The translations under genes and the position numbers were made by a program. This document shows, piece after piece, positions 8,927 to 16,831 of a DNA stretch of 64,000 bases. Position 1 is the first letter of the stretch; the number at the start of each line of letters is the position of its first letter. The notes beneath the pieces were generated by a model. That model was not told the DNA's origin. It did no database searches and was given only the letters and a program-made list of their open reading frames with translations. This DNA comes from Roseateles_B sp041912595 (GTDB taxonomy: Bacteria; Pseudomonadota; Gammaproteobacteria; Burkholderiales; Burkholderiaceae_C): positions 1 through 64,000 of the forward strand of contig JAYRMR010000003.1 in the NCBI GenBank assembly GCA_041912595.1. Direction: 5' to 3'.

Positions 8927-11218
8927 ATGAAGCAAGCAGTTTGGATGCATCCCCTCGCCGCGGCGCTGGCCGCGCTGGCCCTGGGCGGCGGCAATGCCGT
9001 CCTGGCCGACCCCGCCACGCCGAGCTTCGTTCCCGGACGCATGCCGGCCGAGCGCCAGACCATGCGCGCCTACTTCGACGACGTCCGCAAGGCCCGCGCC
9101 ATCGCCCATGGCCGCTTCGAGACCCTGGCCTCGCCCTACGAGCTGGGCTATGTGATCGTGCAGGTGAATGCCGACGAGGCGCGCGAGCTCCGCGCCCTGG
9201 GCTTTCGCCTGGAGGCCGATCCGCACTGGCTCACGCAGCAGCGCGAGCAGGCGCTGATGGAGTCCGGCGAGCGGCGCCGGCATGCGCTGGCGGCCGGGCA
9301 GCGGCAGCTGCTGGCGGGCATCCCGAACTACAGCTGCTATCCGACCGTCGAGGAGGTCTTCACGGAGGCGCAGGGCATGGCGGCGTCCAAGCCGACGCTG
9401 GCGAGCTGGATCGACATCGGCGATTCCTGGGAGAAGAGCCGCGGCGGCAGCGGCTATGACCTGCGCGTGCTCAAGCTCACCAACAACGCGACCACCGGCA
9501 GCAAGCCCAAGCTCTTCGTGAACGCGGGCATCCATGCGCGCGAATACGCCACCACGCCGCTGGTGCTGGAATTCGCCCGCCGCCTGCTCAACGGCTACGG
9601 CGTGGACGCGGATGCGACCTGGATCCTCGATCACCACGAGATCCACCTGCTGCTGGCCACCAATCCCGATGGCCGCAAGAAGGCCGAGACGGGTCTGCTG
9701 TGGCGCAAGAACACGAACACGGCCTACTGCGGCGCCACCAGCAACAACCGCGGCGCGGACCTGAACCGCAACTTCAGCTTCGACTGGAACAGCACCAACG
9801 GGCGCGGCTCCAGCGGCAACGCCTGCGACGAGACCTACCGCGGCCCGAGCGCGGCCTCGGAGCCCGAGACCCGCGCCGTCGAGGCCTACATCCGCTCGCT
9901 GTGGCCGGACCGTCGCGGCCCCAACCGCACGGACCCCGCGCCGCTGGACACGAGCGGCATCCACCTCGACATCCACAGCCACGGCCGGCTGCTGCTGTGG
10001 CCCTGGGGCACCAACGGTGCCGTGGCGGGCAATGACACGCAGCTGGCCACGCTGGGCCGCAAGTTCGCGTACTGGAACGGCCACACGCCGCAGCGCTCGC
10101 TGGACCTCTATGAGACGGACGGCACGAGCGACGACCCGAGCTACGGCGAGCTGGGCGTCGCGGCCTTCACCTTCGAGCTGGGCACGGCCTTCTTCGAGCA
10201 GTGCAGCTACTACAGCAACACGCTGCTGCCGGGCAATATGCCGGCGCTGATCTACGCGGCCAAGGTCGTGCGCACGCCCTACCAGACGCCGGCGGGGCCG
10301 GACATCACGCAGCTGGCGCTCTCGGCCAGCCGCGTCACGGCCGGCACGCCGGTGACGCTGGACGCCCGGGTGGACGACACCCGCTACAACCAGAGCAACG
10401 GCACCGAGCCGACGCAGGCCATCGCCGCGGCGGAGGCCTATCTCGATGTGCCGCCGTGGCAAGCGGGGGCCCGCGCGGTGCCGCTGGCGGCCGTCGATGG
10501 CAGCTTCAACAGCAGCGCGGAGGCCGTCCGAGGAGCGCTCGACACCACGGGCCTGGCCACCGGCCGGCACCTGGTCTTTGTGCGGGGCAAGGACGCCGCC
10601 GGCAACTGGGGCGCGTTCAGTGCCGTCTTCCTCGACATCGGCAGCGGCGGGGGAGGGCAGCCGCCGCAGGCCGCCTTCAGCACCAGCGTGAACGGCCTTG
10701 CGGTGCAGTTCACCGACACGAGCACCGATGACGGCAGCATCGCCACGCGCGCCTGGACCTTCGGCGACGGCAGCAGCGGCAGCGGGGCCGCGGTCAGTCA
10801 CAGCTACGCGGCGGCCGGCAGCTACACCGTGCAGCTGACCGTGACGGACAACGAGGGTCTCAGCGCCAGCACCAGCCAGCTCGTGCAGCTCAGCGACGAC
10901 GGCGTGCCCGTGCTGGTCAAGGGTCAGGTCGTGACCGGGCTGGCGGGAGCGACCGGCAGCTGGCGCTACTGGAAGGTCGCGGTGCCGGCCGGCACCACGT
11001 CCCTGACCGTGGCGACCAGCGGCGGCAGCGGTGACCTGGACCTCTTCACGCGCAGCGGCGCCAAGCCCACGAGCAGCAGCTACAGCTGCCGCAAGCAGGG
11101 CTCGACGAACACCGAGACCTGCACGCTGAGCAACCCGCCGTCCGGCTGGCTGTACATCGGCGTCTACGGCTACCGCAGCTACAGCGGCGCGCAGATCCAG
11201 CTCAACGTCACGCCCTGA
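8927..11218 (+). CDS. Secreted M14 zinc carboxypeptidase with PKD and PPC domains
   Basis: 763 residues. A Sec signal peptide covers about residues 1-29 (MKQAVWMHPLAAALAALALG...). The M14 peptidase domain follows. Zinc ligands are H203 and E206 in IHAREY and H350 in LDIHSHG; the catalytic Glu is E417 in FTFELGT. After the catalytic domain come a PKD-type beta-sandwich near residues 585-660 (AFSTSVNGLAVQF, WTFGDGSSG) and a bacterial pre-peptidase C-terminal domain at about 670-763 (GDLDLFTRSG). The protein is likely secreted and degrades peptides from the C-terminus. AGGAG lies 6 bp before the ATG. A 398-bp gap upstream and two hairpins downstream suggest a monocistronic gene. Confidence 0.9.
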   Translation: MKQAVWMHPLAAALAALALGGGNAVLADPATPSFVPGRMPAERQTMRAYFDDVRKARAIAHGRFETLASPYELGYVIVQVNADEARELRALGFRLEADPHWLTQQREQALMESGERRRHALAAGQRQLLAGIPNYSCYPTVEEVFTEAQGMAASKPTLASWIDIGDSWEKSRGGSGYDLRVLKLTNNATTGSKPKLFVNAGIHAREYATTPLVLEFARRLLNGYGVDADATWILDHHEIHLLLATNPDGRKKAETGLLWRKNTNTAYCGATSNNRGADLNRNFSFDWNSTNGRGSSGNACDETYRGPSAASEPETRAVEAYIRSLWPDRRGPNRTDPAPLDTSGIHLDIHSHGRLLLWPWGTNGAVAGNDTQLATLGRKFAYWNGHTPQRSLDLYETDGTSDDPSYGELGVAAFTFELGTAFFEQCSYYSNTLLPGNMPALIYAAKVVRTPYQTPAGPDITQLALSASRVTAGTPVTLDARVDDTRYNQSNGTEPTQAIAAAEAYLDVPPWQAGARAVPLAAVDGSFNSSAEAVRGALDTTGLATGRHLVFVRGKDAAGNWGAFSAVFLDIGSGGGGQPPQAAFSTSVNGLAVQFTDTSTDDGSIATRAWTFGDGSSGSGAAVSHSYAAAGSYTVQLTVTDNEGLSASTSQLVQLSDDGVPVLVKGQVVTGLAGATGSWRYWKVAVPAGTTSLTVATSGGSGDLDLFTRSGAKPTSSSYSCRKQGSTNTETCTLSNPPSGWLYIGVYGYRSYSGAQIQLNVTP

Positions 11219-11224
11219 ACGCCC

Positions 11225-11301
11225 TCGCGGGGATCGCTCGCGACCCCGCGAACTTGTTGCACAATCGCGCCCCCGCCGCTCCGCCCGGAGTGGCGGGGGC
11301 G
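11225..11301 (+). terminator. Two strong stem-loops after the carboxypeptidase gene
   Basis: First hairpin: TCGCGGGG (11225-11232) pairs with CCCCGCGA (11244-11251). Second: CGCCCCCGCC (11268-11277) pairs with GGCGGGGGCG (11292-11301) and the stem continues inward as GCTCC/GGAGT around a GCCC loop, giving about 15 bp. The second hairpin ends 14 bp before the ribosome-binding site of the next gene, so it could also affect that gene's leader. Confidence 0.55.
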
Positions 11302-11327
11302 TGTTGTCATCGAGCAGGAGTGAGTGT

Positions 11328-11750
11328 TTGTCCCGGAGCAGTAGAGAGCGCGCGGTGAGCCGTGCGGCCGAATTTTTCGTGATGAGCCAGCTGATGCGTC
11401 AGGGCCACCAGGTGGTGCCGACGCTGGGCGGCATGGGGGGTGTGGAGCTGCTGGTCAAGACGCCCGCCGGGCGGCAGCTGGAGGTGGTGGTGCGGGGCGT
11501 GCCGGACAACGGTCGCTGGCTGGTCAACGAGGAGCCCGAGGGCGAGCTCGACCAGCGCTTCTACGTGCTGCTGAACTACAAGCGCTTCGAGGAGCCGCGG
11601 GCCTACCCCATGGTCTTCGTGATGCCCGCAGCCCGCGCGGAGGGCATGAAGACGGCACGCGGCCGTGGCAAGGCCATCGTCTTCGGCAACAAGAAACAGT
11701 GCCCGCCGGACCTCGATCGCTGGGCCGAGGCCTGGGCTGTCATACAGTAG
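11328..11750 (+). CDS. Hypothetical protein, possibly a degenerate PD-(D/E)XK-like fold
   Basis: 140 residues from a TTG start at 11328, chosen because AGGAG lies 7 bp upstream; the frame opens with a GTG at 11301, but that lies inside the preceding hairpin. I do not recognise the protein with confidence. The segment AEFFVMSQLMRQGHQVVPTLGGMGGVELLVKTPAGRQLEVVVRG resembles the helix-beta-beta core of restriction-endonuclease-like proteins, with E where the catalytic D is expected and no clear E-x-K, so it may be a non-catalytic relative. No signal peptide or membrane segment is seen. A lipoprotein gene follows 4 bp later, suggesting co-transcription. Confidence 0.6.
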   Translation: MSRSSRERAVSRAAEFFVMSQLMRQGHQVVPTLGGMGGVELLVKTPAGRQLEVVVRGVPDNGRWLVNEEPEGELDQRFYVLLNYKRFEEPRAYPMVFVMPAARAEGMKTARGRGKAIVFGNKKQCPPDLDRWAEAWAVIQ

Positions 11751-11754
11751 GGCC

Positions 11755-12333
11755 ATGACCCAACCCCTTAGCCCCAAGACTTCGCGGCCGTGGCTGGCCT
11801 CCCTCGTGCTGCTGGCGGGCCTGTCGGCCTGCGCGGTGCAGACCGTCCACACGCCGGGCCAGAAGGCCGACACGGGCGACCGGCTCGCCGAGGCGGCCAC
11901 CTCGCCGCTGAACGACCTGAACCTGGTCCGGGCCAAGATCCCGGACGCGCTGCTGACCGCACGCCAGGCGCCCTATGCCCGCCCGGCGGACTGCCCGGCG
12001 CTGATGCAGCAGCTGGCGGGTCTCAACGAGGTGCTCGGCCAGGACCTGGACAGCCCCCGCGCCGCCGGTGAGCCGGACTGGTTCGGCAAGGCGGGCGATG
12101 CCTTCGGCGACGCCGCCGTCAGCGGCCTGCGTGGGGCGACCGAGGGCCTGCTGCCCTTCCGGGGCTGGATCCGCAAGCTCAGCGGCGCCGAGCGCTACAA
12201 CCGCGAGGTGACCTCGGCGATCGCTGCGGGCCTGGCCCGCCGCGCCTATCTGCGCGGCCTGGGGCAGGGTCTGCGCTGCGAGTTGCCGCTGCCTGTGCCG
12301 GCCGCGCTGCCAGCTTCCGCTGGGTCGCGCTGA
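11755..12333 (+). CDS. Putative lipoprotein of unknown function
   Basis: 192 residues from the ATG at 11755. The N-terminus is a lipoprotein signal: a short basic region, a hydrophobic run (WLASLVLLAGLSAC) and a lipobox LSAC with Cys near residue 22. The mature part is alpha-helical and contains GEPDWFGKAGDAFGDAAVSGLRGATEGLLPFRGWIRKLSGAE, a pattern I associate with small conserved proteobacterial lipoproteins but cannot name. The start is 4 bp after the stop of the preceding hypothetical gene, so the two are probably co-translated. An AraC-type regulator follows 83 bp downstream on the same strand. Confidence 0.75.
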   Translation: MTQPLSPKTSRPWLASLVLLAGLSACAVQTVHTPGQKADTGDRLAEAATSPLNDLNLVRAKIPDALLTARQAPYARPADCPALMQQLAGLNEVLGQDLDSPRAAGEPDWFGKAGDAFGDAAVSGLRGATEGLLPFRGWIRKLSGAERYNREVTSAIAAGLARRAYLRGLGQGLRCELPLPVPAALPASAGSR

Positions 12334-12416
12334 ACGAACGCTGGTGCGCGGTCGAGCAGGCGGGCGGGCAGGCGCAGGCCGTCCTGTGTGGATCCGTCGG
12401 CCATGACCGCCACCTC

Positions 12417-13187
12417 ATGACGATCCCTCGCTCATCCCCTCGGCCTGCCTCGGCAGGCACCGGCACCACGGCGCTGCTCTCTCACTGGGAGGGCGAGCTG
12501 GCCCTGGGCGAGTGTTGGGCCAGCTGGTCCGGCCGGGTGGGAGACAGCGAGCTCCACAGCCATCATGCGGCCCAGGCCGTGTTCGATGCCGGCGTCCAGT
12601 GCCAGACCAGCGCCGGCCGCCTGCAGGATCTGCCGGAGGGCGCTGTCTTCATCGACCCGGGCGTGCCTCATCGCGTGCGGCCCGCGCCGCAGGGCCTGCT
12701 GGTCTTCATCGAGCCCGGCAGCGGGCGGCAGGCGCTCCTGCCCGCGCCCTTGCGGCAGCGCATCGCGGCCGGTCTGGCCCAGTCCGCCGGGCCCTTGATC
12801 GAGGGCGCGGACCGCCTGCAGGACTCACCCTGGACCGGCTGGCTGGCCGCCCTGCAGTGCGCGGGGCCGGACGTGCACGAGGACTGGATCCAGGCCGTGC
12901 GCGGGCTGGTCGACGGCCGGCTGCCGCTGGGCGTCGTCCGCCTGCGGGACCTGGCCGGGCCCATGGGCCTGTCGGGGGAACGCTTCCGCCACGTCTTTGC
13001 GCAGCGCATGGGCCTGCCGGTGCGGCGTTATGTGCTGTGGCGCCGCCTGCGGCTGGCCGTGCAGTGCCTGCAGCGGGGGGCCGGCGTCACCGAGGCGGCC
13101 ATGGACGCCGGCTTTGCCGATGCCGCGCACTTCGGCCGCACGCTGCACCGGCAGTTCGGGCTCAATGCCCGCCGGCTGTTTCGCTGA
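12417..13187 (+). CDS. AraC-family transcriptional regulator
   Basis: 256 residues. The C-terminal third holds two helix-turn-helix motifs of the AraC/XylS type: RLRDLAGPMGLSGERFRHVFAQRMG (HTH1) and VTEAAMDAGFADAAHFGRTLHRQFG (HTH2, with the usual A-D-x-x-H-F-x-R). The N-terminal part is a small cupin-like sensor region (HSHHAAQAVFDAG, VFIDPGVPHRV), the pattern of regulators of about 250 residues that sense small molecules. The ATG at 12417 has no strong ribosome-binding site. The gene converges on and overlaps by 26 bp the membrane hydroxylase gene on the other strand. Its target cannot be told from sequence. Confidence 0.88.
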   Translation: MTIPRSSPRPASAGTGTTALLSHWEGELALGECWASWSGRVGDSELHSHHAAQAVFDAGVQCQTSAGRLQDLPEGAVFIDPGVPHRVRPAPQGLLVFIEPGSGRQALLPAPLRQRIAAGLAQSAGPLIEGADRLQDSPWTGWLAALQCAGPDVHEDWIQAVRGLVDGRLPLGVVRLRDLAGPMGLSGERFRHVFAQRMGLPVRRYVLWRRLRLAVQCLQRGAGVTEAAMDAGFADAAHFGRTLHRQFGLNARRLFR

Positions 13188-14052
13188 GGCGCTCCGGCCG
13201 CTCCTGCGCCCGCAGGGGTTCCAGCAGCTGCTGCAGATAGGCCACGGGATAGTCTGGCCGGTCCTCGATGCCCAGATCAGCCGACTGGAAGCGTCGCCCG
13301 GGATCCTCGACCGCCTCGCCGAGCAGCCGGTCCCACAGCGTCAGGAACAGTCCGAAGTTGACATTGCATTCCCGGGCCGACCGGAGGTGGTGGAAGCGAT
13401 GGTAGGGCGCGAGCGCCAGCAGCTTCAGCAGCGGGCCCGTTCGCATGTCCGCATTGGAATGCTGCAACAGCAACTGCAGGGCGATGGAGAAGGCCAGCAG
13501 GGTGGCGACGGCCTGCGGCAGGCCCAGCAGCACCAGGGGCAGCACGCCGGCGGCCATCTCCAGCATCAGGTGCACGGGATGCTTGAGCAGGCCGTTGAGC
13601 CCGTGCATGCGCGTGACCGAGTGGTGCACGGCGTGAAAGCGCCACAGGACGGGAACGTGGTGGCTGGCCCGGTGCATCAGGGTGATACCCAGGTCCGCGG
13701 CGATGACCGCCAGCAGCCATTGCCAGCCCGGCGCCCACTGTGCCGGCCACAGCCGGGCGTGGGGCAGCCAGGCCTGGACCTGGGGCAGAGCCCAGATGCC
13801 CAGCGCGCAGAGCCCCTCGTTCACCAGGGCGTGGCTGAGGTCGCGGGCCGTGTCGCCCTGCGGCCGATTCCAGTCGGCCTGGTAGGGAATGCAGCGCTCG
13901 ACGGCCCATGAAAGGGCGGCTGCCAGCATCAGCAGCAGGGACAGGGCCCAGGCACTGGAGGCCTGGACGCAGACCCATGCAGCGGCGTTGAACAGCAGCA
14001 GCATGCCAGGGGCAAAGCCGAGCCGCAGCAGGGCGGTGAAAGGGGGTCTCAT
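13162..14052 (-). CDS. Fatty acid hydroxylase/sterol desaturase family membrane protein
   Basis: 296 residues from an ATG at 14052 preceded by AAGGAG. Several hydrophobic helices surround the histidine-box set that binds a diiron centre: HRASHH, HAVHHS and HRFHH, the last after a further membrane segment. This arrangement defines the FA_hydroxylase/sterol desaturase superfamily of membrane oxygenases, which hydroxylate or desaturate lipids, sterols or carotenoids. The bacterial substrate is not predictable. The 3' end overlaps the convergent AraC gene. Upstream lies a 600-bp region with a possible gene relic and then the phospholipase promoter. Confidence 0.88.
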   Translation of the reverse strand: MRPPFTALLRLGFAPGMLLLFNAAAWVCVQASSAWALSLLLMLAAALSWAVERCIPYQADWNRPQGDTARDLSHALVNEGLCALGIWALPQVQAWLPHARLWPAQWAPGWQWLLAVIAADLGITLMHRASHHVPVLWRFHAVHHSVTRMHGLNGLLKHPVHLMLEMAAGVLPLVLLGLPQAVATLLAFSIALQLLLQHSNADMRTGPLLKLLALAPYHRFHHLRSARECNVNFGLFLTLWDRLLGEAVEDPGRRFQSADLGIEDRPDYPVAYLQQLLEPLRAQERPERLSETAGGH

Positions 14053-14217
14053 CGGGGCTCCTTGAGCTGGGGTGTCGATGGGACCATGCTGCCGCCGGCC
14101 GGCGACTGGCGATAGAACGTTGCGGTCGCCCGGGTCTGTGCGCCAGGCCCCGTCGCGCCAGGCCACGTCGCATCAGAGCGGCCAGGCCTCGACTTCCGGC
14201 GCCAGCGGCGACAGGGG

Positions 14218-14365
14218 AATGCGCGTGGCGGGCAGGGGCGGATCGAAGCGGTGGCGCGTCGACTTGCAGGGCAGGACCGTCACCACCTGGCCCACCAGCC
14301 TGCACACCGGTCGCGTGGGCGGCCTCGCCCGGCAGCTGCTGGCGGCGACCGGCGTGCTGATCTGA
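14218..14365 (+). pseudogene. Possible relic of a PepSY-type membrane protein
   Basis: One frame across 14218-14365 ends in GRTVTTWPTSLHTGRVGGLARQLLAATGVLI and a stop. The LHTGR-x-GGL-x-x-x-LLA-x-TGV pattern resembles the membrane-proximal helix of PepSY-associated transmembrane proteins. Nothing upstream continues the family and no start or ribosome-binding site is seen. A competing open frame on the other strand (14496 down to a stop at 14173) ends in FDPPLPATRIPLSPLAPEVEAWPL and is also unrecognised. Both are weak. The rest of the 14053-14480 gap shows nothing else I can support. Confidence 0.25.
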
Positions 14366-14493
14366 GCCCGCCAGCGTGCGGCGCGCCGGTGCCAGCGGCC
14401 GGCCTGAGGTCGCGACAGTGTGCAGGGTCCCAGGTCAAGCCAGCGGGAAGGGGCGTGCGGCCCTTGAATGACAAGGACCGCGGCTTCGCGGAA

Positions 14494-14527
14494 CTGTCAC
14501 CCCGTCTTCACGTGTGCTGCCTACAGT
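14494..14527 (+). promoter_or_regulatory. Possible Pho box and -10 upstream of phospholipase C
   Basis: CTGTCAC (14494-14500), a 4-bp spacer, then TCTTCAC (14505-14511) forms an 11-bp-spaced direct repeat. The first half matches the PhoB half-site CTGTCAT at six of seven bases; the second half is weak (four of seven against CTGTCAC). A TACAGT hexamer begins 10 bp after the repeat, the expected spacing for a PhoB-activated -10. Phospholipase C genes of this family are phosphate-starvation genes in Pseudomonas, which supports but does not prove the call. Confidence 0.45.
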
Positions 14528-14581
14528 GGCGCCGCGAACGACGTCCGAGCCTCACTTCACCCTGTCTTTGAGGAGACTTCC

Positions 14582-14665
14582 ATGTCCCGATCCACGCCCG
14601 TCGCGGCCTTGCGCGCGACCCAGGCGCGCTGCCGCCTGAGCCTTTGCCGGGGAGCCGCACGATGA
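14582..14665 (+). CDS. Possible 27-residue leader peptide upstream of phospholipase C
   Basis: An ATG at 14582 follows GAGGAGACTTCC, a better ribosome-binding site than that of the phospholipase gene. The ORF encodes 27 residues with five Arg and ends in an ATGA overlap with the phospholipase start (14662-14665). The arrangement suggests translational coupling, or a leader that sets phospholipase translation. The peptide has no signal or membrane segment. It may be only a fortuitous ORF; conservation would decide. Confidence 0.4.
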   Translation: MSRSTPVAALRATQARCRLSLCRGAAR

Positions 14666-16818
14666 GCCGCCGCGACTTCCTTCGTGCCAGCGCCGTCCTG
14701 GCCAGCTTCCCGCCCGCCATTGCCCGAGCTCTGGCGATCCCCGCGAACCAGCGCACGCGCAGCCTGCAGGACGTCGAGCACATCGTCGTGCTGACGCAGG
14801 AGAACCGCAGCTTCGACCACTACTTCGGCACGCTGGCCGGCGTGCGCGGCTTCGGCGACCCCTTCCCGGCACCGGTGAAGGACCGGCCGGGCCTCTTCAC
14901 CCGCAAGAGCGTGTTCGTGCAGCCGACCCAGGGCGGCAACCCGGTGCCCGGGCGGCCGGACTGGGGCCAGCGCCGGGCGATCGCACCGTTCCCGCTGAAC
15001 ACGACCCAGGACTTCGCGCTGATGCGCGTCGCAGGCACCCCGCACGCCTGGCTGGACGCCCAGCTGGCCTGGGACCACGGCCGCATGAACGACTGGTGCA
15101 ACGCCAAGCAGAACCACTCGCTGGGCTACTACAGCGAGGCCGACCTGCCGTTCCAGTTCGCACTGGCGCGGGCCTTCACGCTGTGCGACCACTACCACTG
15201 CGCGACCCAGACCGGCACCAACACCAACCGCCTGTTCCTGTGGACCGGTCACAACGACCCGCTGGGCGTCGCCGGCGGCCCGAGCACGGACAACAGCCGC
15301 GAGTGGTTCAACACCGACCGCAACACGGACTACCGCTGGACGACCTACCCCGAGCGCCTGCAGGCCGCGGGCATCTCCTGGCAGGTCTACCAGAACATGG
15401 CGGACAACTTCACCGACAACTCGCTGGCCGGCTTCCGCCCCTTCCGCGATGCCTGGTACGAGCGCCCCGGCTACTCGCAGGCGCTGCGCGAGCGCGGCAT
15501 CAGCACGCGCGACCTCGACCTGCTCAAGGCCGACGTGATCGCCAACCGCCTGCCGCAGGTCAGCTGGATCGTCGCCACCGCCGAGGGCTCGGAGCACCCG
15601 GGGCCCTCGAGCCCCGCATCGGGCGCCGACTACACGGCCCGCGTGCTGGACGCGCTGACGTCCAATCCCGAGGTCTGGAGCAAGACCGTCCTGTTCATCA
15701 ACTTCGACGAGAACGACGGCTTCTTCGACCACGTGCCGCCGCCGGCCGTGCCGTCCTTCGTCAGCTACGACGCCGATCCCGCCAAGGCGCAGCTGGCCGG
15801 CGCCTCGACGGTCGACACGACGGGCGAGTACCACCACGTCCTCAATGGCGCCGATGCGCGCACCCACCACCGCCCCTACGGCCTGGGTCCGCGGGTGCCG
15901 ATGTACGTGGTCTCGCCCTGGACCAAGGGCGGCTGGGTCAACTCGCAGGTGGCCGACCACAGCTCGGTGCTGCGCTTCATCGCGGCGCGCTTCGGCGTCC
16001 AGGAGCCGCTGATCAGCCCCTGGCGGCGCGCTGTCTGCGGCGATCTGCAGTCCTGCTTCGACTTTGCCAATCCCGACGACCAGGGCTTCCTGCAGCTGCT
16101 GCCCGCCACGGCCGAACGCCGCGCCCGCGCGCTGGCGCTGCCGGGCACCAAGGCGCCCACGGCGCCCACCACGCTGGCCGCACCCGTGCAGCAGGCCGGT
16201 GTGCGCCCGGCGCGCTCGCTGCCCTATGAGCTGCAGGTGCAGGCGCAGATCCCGGAGGCCGGGGGTCAGGTCTTGCTCACCTTCGAGAATGCGGGCGAGC
16301 AGGGCGCGGTGTTCCATGTCTACGACCGGCTCGCGCTGGACCAGATGCCGCGCCGCTACACCGTCGAGGCCGGCAAGCAGCTGCAGGGCCGCTGGACCAC
16401 GACCGGGGCCTATGACCTCTGGGTGCTCGGCCCCAACGGCTTCCATCGCCACATCGCCGGCGACGTGCGGCGCCTGGCCGGCAGCGCCTCGCCCGAGCTC
16501 GTGCTGCGCAGCGCGCGCGCCAGCGGCGAGCTGCTGATCGACCTCGTCAACGAGGGCGGCGCGCCGTGCACCTTTGTGCTGCAGGCCAACAAGTACCTGG
16601 CCGCCACGCCGCGTGAGATCACCGTCGTGGCGCGCAGCCGCACCAGCCTGCGCATCCCGCTGGCGGCCAGCCAGAACTGGTACGACTTCAGCCTGCGCGT
16701 GAAGGGGCAGGGCGGCTGGCTGCGCCGCTTCGCCGGCCACCTCGAGGACGGCAAGCCCTCCATCAGCGATCCGGCGCTGCAGGGCGCCGCCCGGCTCGAT
16801 CAACCCACCACCGCGTGA
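14662..16818 (+). CDS. Tat-exported phosphocholine-specific phospholipase C
   Basis: 718 residues. The N-terminus MSRRDFLRASAVLASFPPAI is a twin-arginine signal. The phosphoesterase domain starts with VVLTQENRSFDHYFGTLAGVRGFGDPF (T45 to about residue 70), the signature of the phosphocholine-preferring PLC/acid phosphatase family. HYHCATQTGTNTNR and INFDENDGFFDHVPPP follow, and the C-terminus carries two beta-sandwich repeats (LPYELQVQAQI, ASGELLIDLVNEG) as in Pseudomonas PlcN/PlcH. The enzyme hydrolyses phosphatidylcholine or sphingomyelin outside the cytoplasm and feeds phosphate or choline scavenging. The ATG at 14662 has GGGGAG 7 bp upstream. A possible Pho box lies about 170 bp upstream. 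A PEP-CTERM gene follows 13 bp later. Confidence 0.93.
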   Translation: MSRRDFLRASAVLASFPPAIARALAIPANQRTRSLQDVEHIVVLTQENRSFDHYFGTLAGVRGFGDPFPAPVKDRPGLFTRKSVFVQPTQGGNPVPGRPDWGQRRAIAPFPLNTTQDFALMRVAGTPHAWLDAQLAWDHGRMNDWCNAKQNHSLGYYSEADLPFQFALARAFTLCDHYHCATQTGTNTNRLFLWTGHNDPLGVAGGPSTDNSREWFNTDRNTDYRWTTYPERLQAAGISWQVYQNMADNFTDNSLAGFRPFRDAWYERPGYSQALRERGISTRDLDLLKADVIANRLPQVSWIVATAEGSEHPGPSSPASGADYTARVLDALTSNPEVWSKTVLFINFDENDGFFDHVPPPAVPSFVSYDADPAKAQLAGASTVDTTGEYHHVLNGADARTHHRPYGLGPRVPMYVVSPWTKGGWVNSQVADHSSVLRFIAARFGVQEPLISPWRRAVCGDLQSCFDFANPDDQGFLQLLPATAERRARALALPGTKAPTAPTTLAAPVQQAGVRPARSLPYELQVQAQIPEAGGQVLLTFENAGEQGAVFHVYDRLALDQMPRRYTVEAGKQLQGRWTTTGAYDLWVLGPNGFHRHIAGDVRRLAGSASPELVLRSARASGELLIDLVNEGGAPCTFVLQANKYLAATPREITVVARSRTSLRIPLAASQNWYDFSLRVKGQGGWLRRFAGHLEDGKPSISDPALQGAARLDQPTTA

Positions 16819-16831
16819 ACGGAACCTTTCC

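Noticed and set aside
12512..13240. 242-residue plus-strand frame inside the AraC gene
   Set aside because: Out-of-frame shadow; the AraC frame has both helix-turn-helix motifs.
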